Shown here piece by piece: positions 7,269 to 17,122 of a DNA stretch of 64,000 nt. Source of the stretch: Proteiniborus sp. MB09-C3. GTDB taxonomy: Bacteria > Bacillota > Clostridia > Tissierellales > Proteiniboraceae. Position numbers and translations under genes: made by a program. The notes below the pieces were generated by a model that searched no databases, was not told where the DNA came from, and worked only from the letters and a program-made list of their open reading frames with translations. The DNA lies in the NCBI RefSeq assembly GCF_030263895.1, contig NZ_CP127161.1:2728001-2792000 (forward strand). The letters are read 5' to 3'. Each line of letters opens with the position of its first letter. Position 1 is the stretch's first letter.

Positions 7269-10200
7269 TCAGTTCCCATACTTATTCTTTATTCCTGGTT
7301 TAAGAAGCTCTCTAATATCTCCTTTTATGTCAAGTTCTAATGTTATCTCTTTGATAATATCACCTTTATGTGCCTTAACGATAAACTCATAGGGCGGTCT
7401 TAGTCTGTTGTTGTTCTTATCTAAGGTTAAATCTGTACTAACCCAAACAATATATTTAAGTATGTCTTCCTTCCTCATAACAGAGCTATCTACATCAAAA
7501 AACAATGAAGGATAATTAACTCCTTTATAGCCCATGGCCACCCTGTCGTCCTTAGCTATAATATCATCAGGAATAACAATCTCTATCTTTTCAACATAAC
7601 CTTCAGTAGTTATAAAGAACCAGATTTCATCTCCAGCCATAGCAGGATTAGGTAATAATTCTCCAGCTATTTTTATTGGAAGTACTTCAAAGCTAACAGT
7701 ATCTGTTCCAGTAGCATTATGTGGATCCGCAGCTATTACCATAAGTTCATTATTTCCTGCAATAACATTATACATATTAAAGCTCTGTTCTATTCCTGAG
7801 TCAACATTATCCTTAGTCCATATTGTACTCCAAGAACCGCCATTAACCCTATGCTTAACAACTAAATTAAGTTTATCTAAGTCAGGATCATTTGCTACTA
7901 TACTAACTTTAGCAGTATCCCCTTCATAGATTAAGATAGGGCTTACACTTATTGATACTGTAGGTGGTCTATTAGCAATTATATCACCCTTGTCATAGAC
8001 TATGGTGTTATCAATTTTCTTTTCTACTCTTACGTATATCTTATCAGCTCCTGATATATTCAGTTCTTTTTCCCATCTGGTACCATTAATATAACTCATC
8101 TCATAATCAATTCCTTTTATAGTTGCTATGACTCTATGATCTGATGGATTACTGTTGATAATATCAGCCTTGAATTTTATAATATTTGCTGAAATAGTTG
8201 TCATATCAAGCTTATCAATAGTAACAGGTACAAAAATAATAGGCTGCGTGGCTTCTTTAACTGCACCTGTATCTATTGTAAGTTTTAATGTAACGTTTCG
8301 TGTAAAAGGATTCTTACTTGTTGCATATTTTAAAGTATTTTTAGCAAATGTATAACTAGGTGCATTTACTACTGTGTTTTGTGTAGTATTTAGATAATTG
8401 TTAATAGACTTAAAATCAAATATATATTGATATGATAAGACTCTACTCTTAGGTTCGCTATCGTTATTTACACTTAACACCTCTGAGCCATAAGGTCCAA
8501 CATATATCCCTTCTGGTGTTACTATTATTGGCTCGGGCTCCATTAAGGTTGGCTGTTTTATAGCTGCTATTGCTGTATCAGTTGCTCTATAGCAATCCTC
8601 AACCGTTAATGAGTAATTAATTACCTTTTGTCCACCAAGAGTTTTAGGAATAGTAATCCTTCCTCCTTGATTGGAGCAATGATACCAATTTCCATTTTCG
8701 AGTTGATATTTCCACTCTGATTTAACTATACCATTATTTTCTCTGCTATATTGAAAATCTAAATCGAAAGAATTTTCACCTGTAACATATGCTACTGTAT
8801 CTGTTTCTTCTCGCCAATACTCTATTATCGCTTTTGGAGGCTCATGTATTATAAAGCTTAGTGTTTTATCATCAGAATATTTATCCCATTCTGCTTTGCC
8901 AGTATCGTCCATGGCCTTAAGGGTTAAAGTCCAATGCCCCCTCATATTCTGCTCTGCCTTGTCAATAATATAAGTGTCTTTAATAGAGTTTATGGCTCTA
9001 AACCCTCCTGATGATTGATGTTTGGACACTGGGTTGTCAAATACTTCTGGCTTGTGCTCATACATAGCCTGTAGAATCTTAGGCTTCATTTTTTCTTCAG
9101 GAAAATTATCTTTTAGCTTGTCTCCTATTGAAATTCCTAAATAATCTTTTTCTATATCCTTAAACAACATTTGATGGTTTATATAGTCTCCAACAAGAAA
9201 TATATTTGTATTCCTTTCTAAGAGCTTGTTATTCTCTTCTAGAATGTAATTAACTATGTCGCTTGTATTATCCTTACTGTTTACTCCGTATCTTCCTAGC
9301 TTATTAGTAAGACTATTTCTAATATAATTTTCTACGCTTCCTCCTTGGCCAACAAAAAACATTTTAGCATCTCTATTTTGTACATCATCTTTAATATTGC
9401 TAATTAGAGAGTTGTTTATAGTTGAGTTTAATATAGTGTCTTTGGTGTTAGGGATAACAAGTCTTAAATCACTTTCTTTTCCTATTGGAATATACTTTTC
9501 AATATCATTTTTTATGTTATCTAGTACATTATAGATTTTTATAGGTATCTCTACAATGTTTGAATCTGCTCCCTTATCGTCTTTTGCCCATGTTTTAAGT
9601 CTATATTTACCTGGAGTAATCGTCTGATCCAGCTGTATATTCCCTTGAAAAAACATATCATTACCTGTTGAAACTAGCTTCATGGGATTAGTTAAGTTTA
9701 CTATCTTATTAGTATGATTAGTCTCTTTTATACTATAGTAAATAACGTTAATATCCCCTTTGTCTTCATCCTTTGCGTATCCTTCTACTATAATTTTATC
9801 CTGGTTATGATACTTTGAATTTGCAATAGGGTTAGATATCTTAATAACTGGAGGAACAGTCCTAGCTGTTACTACGCCTGAGTAATTAGACTTATACCTA
9901 TAGGTATCGTAATTAAAATATACCCTAAAATCTCTTCTATACTTATATGGCCCATGGGTTACCCATTCTCCATTGGGATAAGTACCATCATAGGTTTCAT
10001 AAGTATAAGAGCCAGGACCTTCAGTTGATCCACCCCATTCAGTCTTTGTAATAGATACGTTAGAATATCCATTGCTTTCGTAATGACTTTTGTAGTAATA
10101 ATAACTAGTTGGAGGATCATCTCCTTCAAAGCTGCTATTTGCATATTGAGTCCAAGTTCGGGAAGTAGACTCTTGCCTTGTTTCCCAAGTTGTACTAGTT

Positions 10201-10412
10201 CTTGTTAATGTTCCATAGAAAAGCCCATCATCATAGAAATAAGTGGCAGGCCCTTGATCTTTTGATCTACTCCAGGATGATTGCGCAATAGTGTGCGTTA
10301 CAGTTTTTCTTGGTACTGCTGCTTCAACTTTTTCAGTAGAAAAAACACATAACATTTGTAAGAGTATAAGAGCTGATATAAATATACTTAATGCTTTTTT
10401 CATCCGTATCAC
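7269..10412 (-). CDS. Large secreted multi-domain protein (Ig/PKD-like repeats)
   Basis: 1047 residues with a signal peptide (KKALSIFISALILLQMLC ... EAA). No membrane anchor or LPXTG. The N-terminal 400 residues hold an Ig-like unit (PVIKISNPI ... PIKIY) and a segment with the pattern FFVGQGGSVENYI. Further Ig/PKD-like units follow, e.g. RPPTVSISVSPILIYEGDTA and the unit before VLPIKI. The first half is homologous to the whole of the neighbouring 387-residue protein. GTG start at 10412 has AAGGTG five bases upstream. Position in a conjugation/Tad element suggests a surface fibre, adhesin or pilus-associated protein, but that is inference. Confidence 0.75.
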   Translation of the reverse strand: MIRMKKALSIFISALILLQMLCVFSTEKVEAAVPRKTVTHTIAQSSWSRSKDQGPATYFYDDGLFYGTLTRTSTTWETRQESTSRTWTQYANSSFEGDDPPTSYYYYKSHYESNGYSNVSITKTEWGGSTEGPGSYTYETYDGTYPNGEWVTHGPYKYRRDFRVYFNYDTYRYKSNYSGVVTARTVPPVIKISNPIANSKYHNQDKIIVEGYAKDEDKGDINVIYYSIKETNHTNKIVNLTNPMKLVSTGNDMFFQGNIQLDQTITPGKYRLKTWAKDDKGADSNIVEIPIKIYNVLDNIKNDIEKYIPIGKESDLRLVIPNTKDTILNSTINNSLISNIKDDVQNRDAKMFFVGQGGSVENYIRNSLTNKLGRYGVNSKDNTSDIVNYILEENNKLLERNTNIFLVGDYINHQMLFKDIEKDYLGISIGDKLKDNFPEEKMKPKILQAMYEHKPEVFDNPVSKHQSSGGFRAINSIKDTYIIDKAEQNMRGHWTLTLKAMDDTGKAEWDKYSDDKTLSFIIHEPPKAIIEYWREETDTVAYVTGENSFDLDFQYSRENNGIVKSEWKYQLENGNWYHCSNQGGRITIPKTLGGQKVINYSLTVEDCYRATDTAIAAIKQPTLMEPEPIIVTPEGIYVGPYGSEVLSVNNDSEPKSRVLSYQYIFDFKSINNYLNTTQNTVVNAPSYTFAKNTLKYATSKNPFTRNVTLKLTIDTGAVKEATQPIIFVPVTIDKLDMTTISANIIKFKADIINSNPSDHRVIATIKGIDYEMSYINGTRWEKELNISGADKIYVRVEKKIDNTIVYDKGDIIANRPPTVSISVSPILIYEGDTAKVSIVANDPDLDKLNLVVKHRVNGGSWSTIWTKDNVDSGIEQSFNMYNVIAGNNELMVIAADPHNATGTDTVSFEVLPIKIAGELLPNPAMAGDEIWFFITTEGYVEKIEIVIPDDIIAKDDRVAMGYKGVNYPSLFFDVDSSVMRKEDILKYIVWVSTDLTLDKNNNRLRPPYEFIVKAHKGDIIKEITLELDIKGDIRELLKPGIKNKYGN

Positions 10413-10451
10413 AATTTCACCTTCCTTGTTTTTCGCATATAATCTTAATTG

Positions 10452-11615
10452 CTAGTTAAGAAGCTTTGAGTTAATATAAGCTTCTGTTTCTCCGTTTCTT
10501 CCTGAAAAGAATAACTTTATGTTTTTTGAATGCAGTTCCTTTTTAATTTGCTCTATAAGTCGGTCATTTTCAATGTTTTGAACTATCCTGCTATCACTAT
10601 TAATAATCATAAACTGAGGATTGCCAGCTTTTACTGTGTACTTTTTAAGTGCATCTAGTATGTTTTCTAATGTGCTAAAAATAACGATAGGCATTTCTAC
10701 TGTTTTTGATTTCCCTCCCTGGTTGTCCTCAGTCCATAGCTCTAAAAGGTTAGTTCCTGTCTTAAGGCCTTGGAGTTGTATGTAACCCTGAAAGGTTTGC
10801 CACTGACCGCTGCTTACAATATTTGTAGGCTGTGTTAAAGTTATATCTTGATTCTTAATCGTTTCTAGGTTATATTTTACATCTAAAACATTTCCTATAT
10901 CTACATCTTTTACTTTTCCTGACACTATTACTGCATCTTGGTTTCCTATCCTTTGATTTTTTAATGGTTCAATTATAGTTAATTCTGGATTTTTATTCAT
11001 GTCTTCAGAGTGGGAGAATTTGTAATAATAACCATTTAGAACTCCGTCATTTGGATATGAATTTGAATTAGTTGAAGATACTTGGCCTAATTGACTTTGG
11101 AGAATATAGTTTTTGTCTAATGCAAGCTCTTTACGCAAATAATTTCCATATGGATTACTGCGAATATAGTTTACATCCATATCTACGTTTTCATATTCCA
11201 TTAGGGTTTTATAATAATTCAAGTTAACAGTTTTTTTATCTCTTAAAGCCTGACTATAATTAAATTTATGGCCGATTAAAAAAGAGCCTAAATCTTCTTC
11301 ATTATGAAGTAAATATAACCCTATAAAATCACCAACTTTATATCCATAATTGGTAAGTTCACTAGTTTTACTGCTAATACTTGTTTTAGTTAAAATAATA
11401 TCTTCATTGCTATCTATACTAATGTCCCACAGAGTACGAGCATTATACCAAGTACCACCAATTACCTTAGAAGTCCATTCTTTTCTTGTTATCTTATGGT
11501 TAGCTTCATATGAATATTTGTCCCAATAATAGATTTTTTCATTAGCTGCATAACTCTGTATTGAAAAACCTAACATAGTTACTAACATTAAAAGCAAACT
11601 TATCTTTTTTTTCAT
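10452..11615 (-). CDS. Secreted protein, short paralogue of the 1047-aa protein
   Basis: 387 residues, signal peptide MKKKISLLLMLVTMLGF ... YAA. From about residue 210 it aligns with its downstream neighbour: Ig-like unit PELTIIEPLKNQRIGNQD, closing PIVIF, then the segment KLFFSGRNGETEAYI. It stops at the point where the longer protein continues (ENYIRNSL). So it is either a C-terminally shortened duplicate or a deliberately short partner. The reading frame is clean throughout and it has its own signal peptide, so I regard it as functional. Lies 40 bases before the 1047-residue gene. Confidence 0.7.
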   Translation of the reverse strand: MKKKISLLLMLVTMLGFSIQSYAANEKIYYWDKYSYEANHKITRKEWTSKVIGGTWYNARTLWDISIDSNEDIILTKTSISSKTSELTNYGYKVGDFIGLYLLHNEEDLGSFLIGHKFNYSQALRDKKTVNLNYYKTLMEYENVDMDVNYIRSNPYGNYLRKELALDKNYILQSQLGQVSSTNSNSYPNDGVLNGYYYKFSHSEDMNKNPELTIIEPLKNQRIGNQDAVIVSGKVKDVDIGNVLDVKYNLETIKNQDITLTQPTNIVSSGQWQTFQGYIQLQGLKTGTNLLELWTEDNQGGKSKTVEMPIVIFSTLENILDALKKYTVKAGNPQFMIINSDSRIVQNIENDRLIEQIKKELHSKNIKLFFSGRNGETEAYINSKLLN

Positions 11616-11638
11616 GCCTTCTATAATCCCCCTTTAAA

Positions 11639-11669
11639 ATTGCCCCCTATAATTTCTATAGGGGGCAAT
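11639..11669 (-). terminator. 13-bp perfect hairpin between secreted-protein genes
   Basis: ATTGCCCCCTATA pairs exactly with TATAGGGGGCAAT, loop of five. On the minus strand only TTTT follows, so it may act as a partial terminator or mRNA-processing/stabilising element between the 1190-aa and 387-aa genes. Confidence 0.65.
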
Positions 11670-11673
11670 ACTT

Positions 11674-14600
11674 TTATTCAATAACTTCTACACCCTCTGG
11701 TCTTATAATTATGACTCTAGTTTTTATTCTGTTTAGGTTAAGCATTTTAATTATGCTATCTACATCGAGTTCTTTTTCCTTCTCTCTCTCCTCCAGGATG
11801 TAAATATCTACTGTATTAGTTTTTGTTGTTTGTAGCTCAATATAAGGCTTGTTATTGTCTATAAGTATCGTCTTAAGCTCTGTATTTACATGTGATGTAT
11901 CCGCTTTACTTAGGTTATCAGGAATGTCTCCCAGCTCTGTATAGTTTGGTATCTTCTCTTTTTCTATAGCTAAAAAGTCAAATATGAACCTGCCAAAGAA
12001 ATTCTTTTTAGGATCATCTAATATAAGGGTAAATACTGCTCTTTTTTCTCTCCAGTCAATAATTATGTCTGAAAAGTTAGATGTCAGCTCTTTTAGGTTT
12101 CTTGTATTTTTCTTTATATGCATATTTAAGGTCTGCTCTAGTTGACCTTCTCTATTAGGACTATAGGATAAAAACAAGGTGCTTTTATCGAAATCTATTT
12201 CTTCATCTAAGCTTTCATAATCTACAATAACTTCCATCTTAACCTTAAGCTCATTGTCCGGAGCTCTAAATACAACTGGAGCTCCTACGCTTATATCTGC
12301 TCTAGGTGAAAGTTTAGGTGACACATAAAACTCTTCTTCGTACCAGTCACTTTCCTTCCTATGGTTATATACCTTGTACCTAGCTTTATACCACCCTTCT
12401 TTATCTATCCTTATAGAGAGTAACTGCTTACCTTTAAATATTACTCTATCTTCAAGTACCTCTTTATCGTTACCTAAAATATACTCTAGTCTTGAAGTAT
12501 CTGTTTCTCCATCTTTAGCTTTTATTGGGATTATTTCAAATACAGTCTTTTCGTGAGTGAAATCTATTGGATATTTCTCCTGTAATCTCTCTTCTGTGAC
12601 CTGTTTTGAGATGCTTCCGTCTAAGATAATTTGTTTGTACATCTTCAGGTTCCCACTTAATATAAAAGCAGCATTTGGCTTGGTGCTTAAAAATGCTACT
12701 GTTTTAGTTGTCTCTCTTTCTGTTTCCCCTACATATTCAAAGTATCCCATACCAAGCAGCTTTATTTGGTATATGCCTTCATTACGTGTAAATTGATTAT
12801 CTGAATTTAAGTAAAGGTTTGAAAATTCTGTCTCGGAGTTTTCTCTTATCTCCCATCTCTTATCAGTAATATATTTTGATAAGTCTATTAGCTTAATAAA
12901 GTCATCTTCAAATTGTACATAAGGTTCTGCTTTAAAATCTAGTATTGATGTTATTTCAAAATCTTTTGAAGCATAAGCTGTAACCCCTAGTGTATTAGTT
13001 GCGTACTGCGTTACAGTGTATTTGCCCCTGTTAAATCGATAATCTAAGTCAACAGTATTTGGAGCTTCTCCATCTCCTTCAACTATAATATTTTTATCTT
13101 CATCTTCTATTTTCCAAGTAGTGTAGCTTGTAGGAAATAGACTTTCTATTTCTTCAGGAGTTTTATTAAATACTTGTATTTTCAAAACATTAGGATTTGT
13201 CTTGTTATCTAATTCTAAGTCTATGACAGGAACTGCCCCTATTATTGTGAATTCACCTTCTACTCTCTCACTTTCTTTTCCTAGTTCATCCACTACTTTA
13301 ACAAAGATCTCATACTCTTCATGTGCATCTCCTTCTACTACAAGTTTCCTTTCATTCATGATTCTATTTTTAAATACTTCTTCATAATATCCATCCTGTG
13401 TCTTTTTATATAGGCTGACTATAGAATGCCTATATGGGATATTTTGCTCGCTGAAATAACTCCATGTAATAGTTTTATGTTCTAAATTGTTGATCTCTTT
13501 TGGATAAAATATACTTGGTATACTTATCTGTGTCGTAGGAGGTATCGAATCTATGTCGAGCTCCACCGTATGGTACGCTGTAGCAAATTTAACTGGAGTA
13601 CCTATTAGACTAGCTCTAAGTAATAAAGATGCTTTTATTACAGGATTTTGTGGCTTAAAAGTAAAAGCACCATACGCTCCAGCATCATATATTTCATCTG
13701 GGTCCCTATTTGTTGAAATAACAACTCTTTCTATTAGATTTGGATCATTTAAAGCTTCTCTTGGATCTTCTTCATACTTTTTAATTTCAGAGTCATCAAT
13801 ATTTTGGAAAAAATAAAAATGTCCCAAACCAGTTCCAATGGAAGTAGAATGACTAGCTGAGACATGGTAATTTACTGTCATTTCTTTATTTTCTAAATAA
13901 TCTTCTAAAGATATTTTAAATGGTGGTTTGCTTTCTGTACCTATAAATCTAAGATTCGGGAAGACTTCTGGTTCTACTCTCTCTACCATAGTTACCCTAT
14001 GTATATCTTCCGAAGTTCTTCCATCTCTATCAGTTATTTTTAATTTAAAATCTATATAAGAAGCATTACCATCTTCTATAGTTCTTTCAGATGGGTTTAT
14101 CATATTTTCCCAATCTAGCTGTAATACCCAATCGTTTTGTCTACTCGTTTTCCTCCAATATTCCCTTTTTGTAATTGTACTAGTTGATGTTGACCTAGAA
14201 GAATCAAGTCTAATAGTTGATCCCCATTCCACCATGTCAGGACCATCTAATACAGCATTTATATTTCCTCCAACAGGCGGTCCACTTCCGTCCTCTTTCA
14301 ATTTGACTAAGATTGCATGTTCTTGCCAAGGAGACCATTGCCCTAAAGAATTTTGTACCCGTAGTCTGTATACTACTATACTCTCACTTGCTGTGGTTGT
14401 AGGGTGCTGCTCATTACTTACAAAGCCCCAATTGTTACTAGAGATTTTTACACCATATTCCCATGCTACAATGTCTCCTTTTTCTGTTATAGATTCATCT
14501 TTTATGTTTACTGTTACAGGATATTTTTCAACTTCAATTGGGTTAGAATAGTTGTCTGTGACATCTCTACCTTGATGATATATTTTAAAATCTGCTTTTG

Positions 14601-15210
14601 GCCTTGCTGAATCCTCAACAATAATCTTAATGGCTGTGAAATACCAGCCTTTTATCTGGACATTAGGGTCTCCTGAAGGTTTTATAACCTCAGTACGCCA
14701 GTTCCCGTATTGAGAGAAATTATCAAAGTTAGGGACTCCAGAATAGTTATCTGCGACGTTTAAGAATATAACCATTTCTCCTGGCATTTCTGCCGTTATA
14801 ACTTGATTAATATTCGAGTATGTGTTAAATCTACTTGAAGTGTCTCCTACAATTCCTTGAGCTACTTGCAAATCATATAATTTAATACTGTTTCCCTTAC
14901 CGAGACTAGAGCGATCCCTAATAGTAATTTTATCTCCAACTTTAACTCTAACTTCTTCTTTTCGAGGCAATAACGACAAACGTTCCTCTTGAGGAGTTTG
15001 CTTAGTTATATTTGTACTAGCTAAGTATGAACCATTCACATAGATATCGAAGTTTGCAAGGGGTGTATCAAATTCAAGTCCATACGTCCTTTTCAACTCC
15101 AAAATGTAATCTTTATAATCTATCTCTCCTGCAGCTAATACGAAAGATGGCAGCAATACATTTAGAAGCAAGACTATAGATAAAAGTAATGATATTTTCC
15201 CAAGTTTCAT
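11674..15210 (-). CDS. Very large secreted protein with Ig/PKD-like domains
   Basis: About 1178 residues from the ATG at 15210, which has AAGGGAAG at good spacing; the ATG at 15246 lies in a terminator and is rejected. A signal peptide (SLLLSIVLLLNVLLPSFVLA) is followed by several beta-rich units. One contains GPDMVEWGSTIRLDSSRS, typical of PKD/Ig-like domains, and more follow around TTQISIPSIFYP and FKAEPYVQFEDDF. The C-terminus (RIKTRVIIIRPEGVEVIE) forms a small alpha/beta end. No anchor is visible. It precedes the two homologous secreted proteins, and all three likely act at the cell surface. Confidence 0.75.
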   Translation of the reverse strand: MKLGKISLLLSIVLLLNVLLPSFVLAAGEIDYKDYILELKRTYGLEFDTPLANFDIYVNGSYLASTNITKQTPQEERLSLLPRKEEVRVKVGDKITIRDRSSLGKGNSIKLYDLQVAQGIVGDTSSRFNTYSNINQVITAEMPGEMVIFLNVADNYSGVPNFDNFSQYGNWRTEVIKPSGDPNVQIKGWYFTAIKIIVEDSARPKADFKIYHQGRDVTDNYSNPIEVEKYPVTVNIKDESITEKGDIVAWEYGVKISSNNWGFVSNEQHPTTTASESIVVYRLRVQNSLGQWSPWQEHAILVKLKEDGSGPPVGGNINAVLDGPDMVEWGSTIRLDSSRSTSTSTITKREYWRKTSRQNDWVLQLDWENMINPSERTIEDGNASYIDFKLKITDRDGRTSEDIHRVTMVERVEPEVFPNLRFIGTESKPPFKISLEDYLENKEMTVNYHVSASHSTSIGTGLGHFYFFQNIDDSEIKKYEEDPREALNDPNLIERVVISTNRDPDEIYDAGAYGAFTFKPQNPVIKASLLLRASLIGTPVKFATAYHTVELDIDSIPPTTQISIPSIFYPKEINNLEHKTITWSYFSEQNIPYRHSIVSLYKKTQDGYYEEVFKNRIMNERKLVVEGDAHEEYEIFVKVVDELGKESERVEGEFTIIGAVPVIDLELDNKTNPNVLKIQVFNKTPEEIESLFPTSYTTWKIEDEDKNIIVEGDGEAPNTVDLDYRFNRGKYTVTQYATNTLGVTAYASKDFEITSILDFKAEPYVQFEDDFIKLIDLSKYITDKRWEIRENSETEFSNLYLNSDNQFTRNEGIYQIKLLGMGYFEYVGETERETTKTVAFLSTKPNAAFILSGNLKMYKQIILDGSISKQVTEERLQEKYPIDFTHEKTVFEIIPIKAKDGETDTSRLEYILGNDKEVLEDRVIFKGKQLLSIRIDKEGWYKARYKVYNHRKESDWYEEEFYVSPKLSPRADISVGAPVVFRAPDNELKVKMEVIVDYESLDEEIDFDKSTLFLSYSPNREGQLEQTLNMHIKKNTRNLKELTSNFSDIIIDWREKRAVFTLILDDPKKNFFGRFIFDFLAIEKEKIPNYTELGDIPDNLSKADTSHVNTELKTILIDNNKPYIELQTTKTNTVDIYILEEREKEKELDVDSIIKMLNLNRIKTRVIIIRPEGVEVIE

Positions 15211-15235
15211 TAAGCCACTTCCCTTCTTCAACATT

Positions 15236-15267
15236 AAAAATACCACTCAAAAAAGAGTGGTATTTTT
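15236..15267 (-). terminator. Intrinsic (bidirectional) terminator
   Basis: AAAAATACCACTC and GAGTGGTATTTTT form a perfect 13-bp stem with a loop of six A; T-runs on both strands. Ends the SLH-protein transcript. Confidence 0.85.
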
Positions 15268-15276
15268 AATAAATTT

Positions 15277-16323
15277 CTATTTTGTAAATTCTCTGTCCTT
15301 AAATGGAAATTCAATATAGTATTCTTTTGTTGTTATACTATTAGTAACCGTTACTTTGTATTTCATTATATCTCCATCTTTAATGTCAAAACTGCCTTTT
15401 GAAGGCTTCCAGCGATCACGATTATATAGGGTATACACATAAGGCTGAACATCAAAACTTTTTGAATTTGTTTTGTTCATCTCTATCTCATCAGATGTAT
15501 GAGGTAAATATTCTGTATCACTGCCCATCTTCTTAAAAATAGTCGTGTTTATTTGAGGATGACTTACACACTCAGTTGTGAATATATGTTCTGTTTTCCC
15601 AACATAATCAAGGTGATTCTTCACATTAATTGCATGATATAAAGAACCATATTTAGAAGTGTAATAGAAAACTTCCAATTCAGGCTCGATAAAAGTATCG
15701 TCTCCTTTCTTCACTTCAGGAATTTTTCGCTTGTCTGGATTCAAGAGTCTTACTAGCATTGTACTTGCTTCTGTTCTAGTAACATTATTGTCTGACTTAA
15801 ATGCTCCGTCAGGATATCCAGTTATGATTCCTTTTACAAATGCTTTGAGTACATATTCTTTGTCTTTATCATCTATAGTATCATAATCAGTTATTTGCTT
15901 AGAGTATTCATTCATATCAGAAATATATTCTTCATCTATAGCTCTTACTATAATCTTAGCTAGTTCCAATCTACTCATTGGCTTGTTATAATCGTCAAAT
16001 TCGCTTTCTAATACATATCCTATACTTATGGCTTGTCTTATGTAGTTATCAGCCCAATAACCGTCTTTATTTGAGCCTACGTCTTCTCCTGTAGCTACTG
16101 TTAACATCTTTATAGCTTCAGCTCTGCTAACATTATTATTTGGTAGAAATGTTCCATCTGGATATCCTGAAATAATGCCTTTACTATATAATTCTTCTAC
16201 ATATTCAACTGACCAGTGGCTTTTCAGGTCTGAAAAGTTAAACTCATTATCTGCGAATACAATTGTATGTATAGAAAAAAGCATTGTAAAAATTATGATT
16301 AAAGTAATACCTTTTCTTTTCAT
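15277..16323 (-). CDS. SLH-domain surface protein
   Basis: About 348 residues. A signal peptide (KGITLIIIFTMLFS ... VFA) precedes three S-layer-homology domains: FSDLKSHWSVEYVEEL with ISGYPDGTFLPNNNVSRAEA; then YWADNYIRQAIS with MSRLELAKII; then DYDTIDDKDKEYVLKAF with ITGYPDGAFKSDNNVTRTEA. SLH domains bind pyruvylated secondary cell-wall polymer, so this protein is cell-surface attached. The C-terminal 140 residues (beta-rich, YTSKYGSLYHAI) are unassigned. Start at ATG 16323 with AAGGAGGG seven bases upstream. It may anchor the large secreted proteins encoded just downstream. Confidence 0.88.
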   Translation of the reverse strand: MKRKGITLIIIFTMLFSIHTIVFADNEFNFSDLKSHWSVEYVEELYSKGIISGYPDGTFLPNNNVSRAEAIKMLTVATGEDVGSNKDGYWADNYIRQAISIGYVLESEFDDYNKPMSRLELAKIIVRAIDEEYISDMNEYSKQITDYDTIDDKDKEYVLKAFVKGIITGYPDGAFKSDNNVTRTEASTMLVRLLNPDKRKIPEVKKGDDTFIEPELEVFYYTSKYGSLYHAINVKNHLDYVGKTEHIFTTECVSHPQINTTIFKKMGSDTEYLPHTSDEIEMNKTNSKSFDVQPYVYTLYNRDRWKPSKGSFDIKDGDIMKYKVTVTNSITTKEYYIEFPFKDREFTK

Positions 16324-16630
16324 TGAATCCCTCCTTAGTATGATATTTTCCATCTAAAAAATCTCTTTTGTATATCATTAATTTCAATTTTTCATATGAT
16401 TTTATTATAAATATTATATCATATAAATGGCTAAATTGCAAGGATTTCGAGGCTTTTTCGAATGATTTTTTAAGATTTTTAACAAACTATTTTATATTAA
16501 ATTTTTTATTTTTTTTCAATAACCATGCAAATTAAAATCTTGTTGCTTATTTTGTCTATACTAAAACACTATTAATCTTTTTTAAAACCTAGTTTTTATG
16601 GTAAAATATCTAAAAAAGGGCATGATTAGT

Positions 16631-16891
16631 ATGGGTAATTTTCATATAAGAGATACTTCTATAAAAATTCTAGACTATTTAATTTTGCAAGCTGTTGAAA
16701 CTGGGTCTCTTGAAATACATTTCACTAGTGAAGAAATTCTCAAAACTATTTATGGTTTAGACTCAAAAAAACTAAATCTATGCCTGAGCTATCTCTATGA
16801 TTCAGAATTATTACTCTTTAAACGCAAAGATACTGATAATATAAGACATATTAAAATTACTTCTAAAGCTATTGATTTGATTGAATCTTAA
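16631..16891 (+). CDS. Small winged-helix-like protein
   Basis: About 86 residues from the ATG at 16631 (AAAAAAGGG ten bases upstream). Pattern helix-helix-helix-strand (SIKILDYLILQA, TSEEILKTIYG, KLNLCLSYLYDSELL, HIKITSKAIDLI) is that of a small winged-helix domain, so a DNA-binding role is plausible. It is one of the few plus-strand genes; its 3' end overlaps the convergent 66-aa gene by 23 bases. Remnants of its last codons occur beside the other two copies of that neighbour, at about 18318 and 20145. Confidence 0.5.
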   Translation: MGNFHIRDTSIKILDYLILQAVETGSLEIHFTSEEILKTIYGLDSKKLNLCLSYLYDSELLLFKRKDTDNIRHIKITSKAIDLIES

Positions 16892-17069
16892 GGCAATTAA
16901 TATCGTTACTAATTCTTATGTCTGTGGGATTAATGGTTAATATGACCTCTGGTGATTCTTTATACACATTTGAATTTATATTTATTTTAACGTTACTTAC
17001 TCCTTCAATTAGCTGGTCATTATGTTTAACTATTAATCCATCTTCTTTTTTACATTCTATAGTTATCAT
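16869..17069 (-). CDS. Small beta-rich protein, copy A of three
   Basis: 66 residues: MITIECKKEDGLIVKHNDQ, then VSNVKININSNVYKESPEV and a short tail. No known domain; a short all-beta fold is likely. GAGGTG lies before the ATG. Two near-identical paralogues lie at 18360-18566 and 20180-20377, always next to a BRO antirepressor gene or its remnant, so it belongs to a phage-type regulatory module. Confidence 0.55.
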   Translation of the reverse strand: MITIECKKEDGLIVKHNDQLIEGVSNVKININSNVYKESPEVILTINPTDIRISNDINCLKIQSNQ

Positions 17070-17090
17070 ATTTTCACCTCCTTTTCAATT

Positions 17091-17122
17091 ACAAAAAGCC
17101 ATCATTACTGATGACTTTTTGT
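17091..17122 (-). terminator. Terminator of the BRO module (copy A)
   Basis: ACAAAAAG-CATCA / TGATG-CTTTTTGT stem with loop TTAC. The same hairpin recurs at 18588-18619 and 20399-20430. It overlaps the last codons of the BRO gene. Confidence 0.7.

Noticed and set aside
12374-14610. Several plus-strand open frames of 60-105 residues inside the 1178-aa secreted protein gene
   Set aside because: They have no ribosome-binding sites and odd, Ser/Leu/Phe-rich composition, as expected for the shadow of a gene on the other strand.
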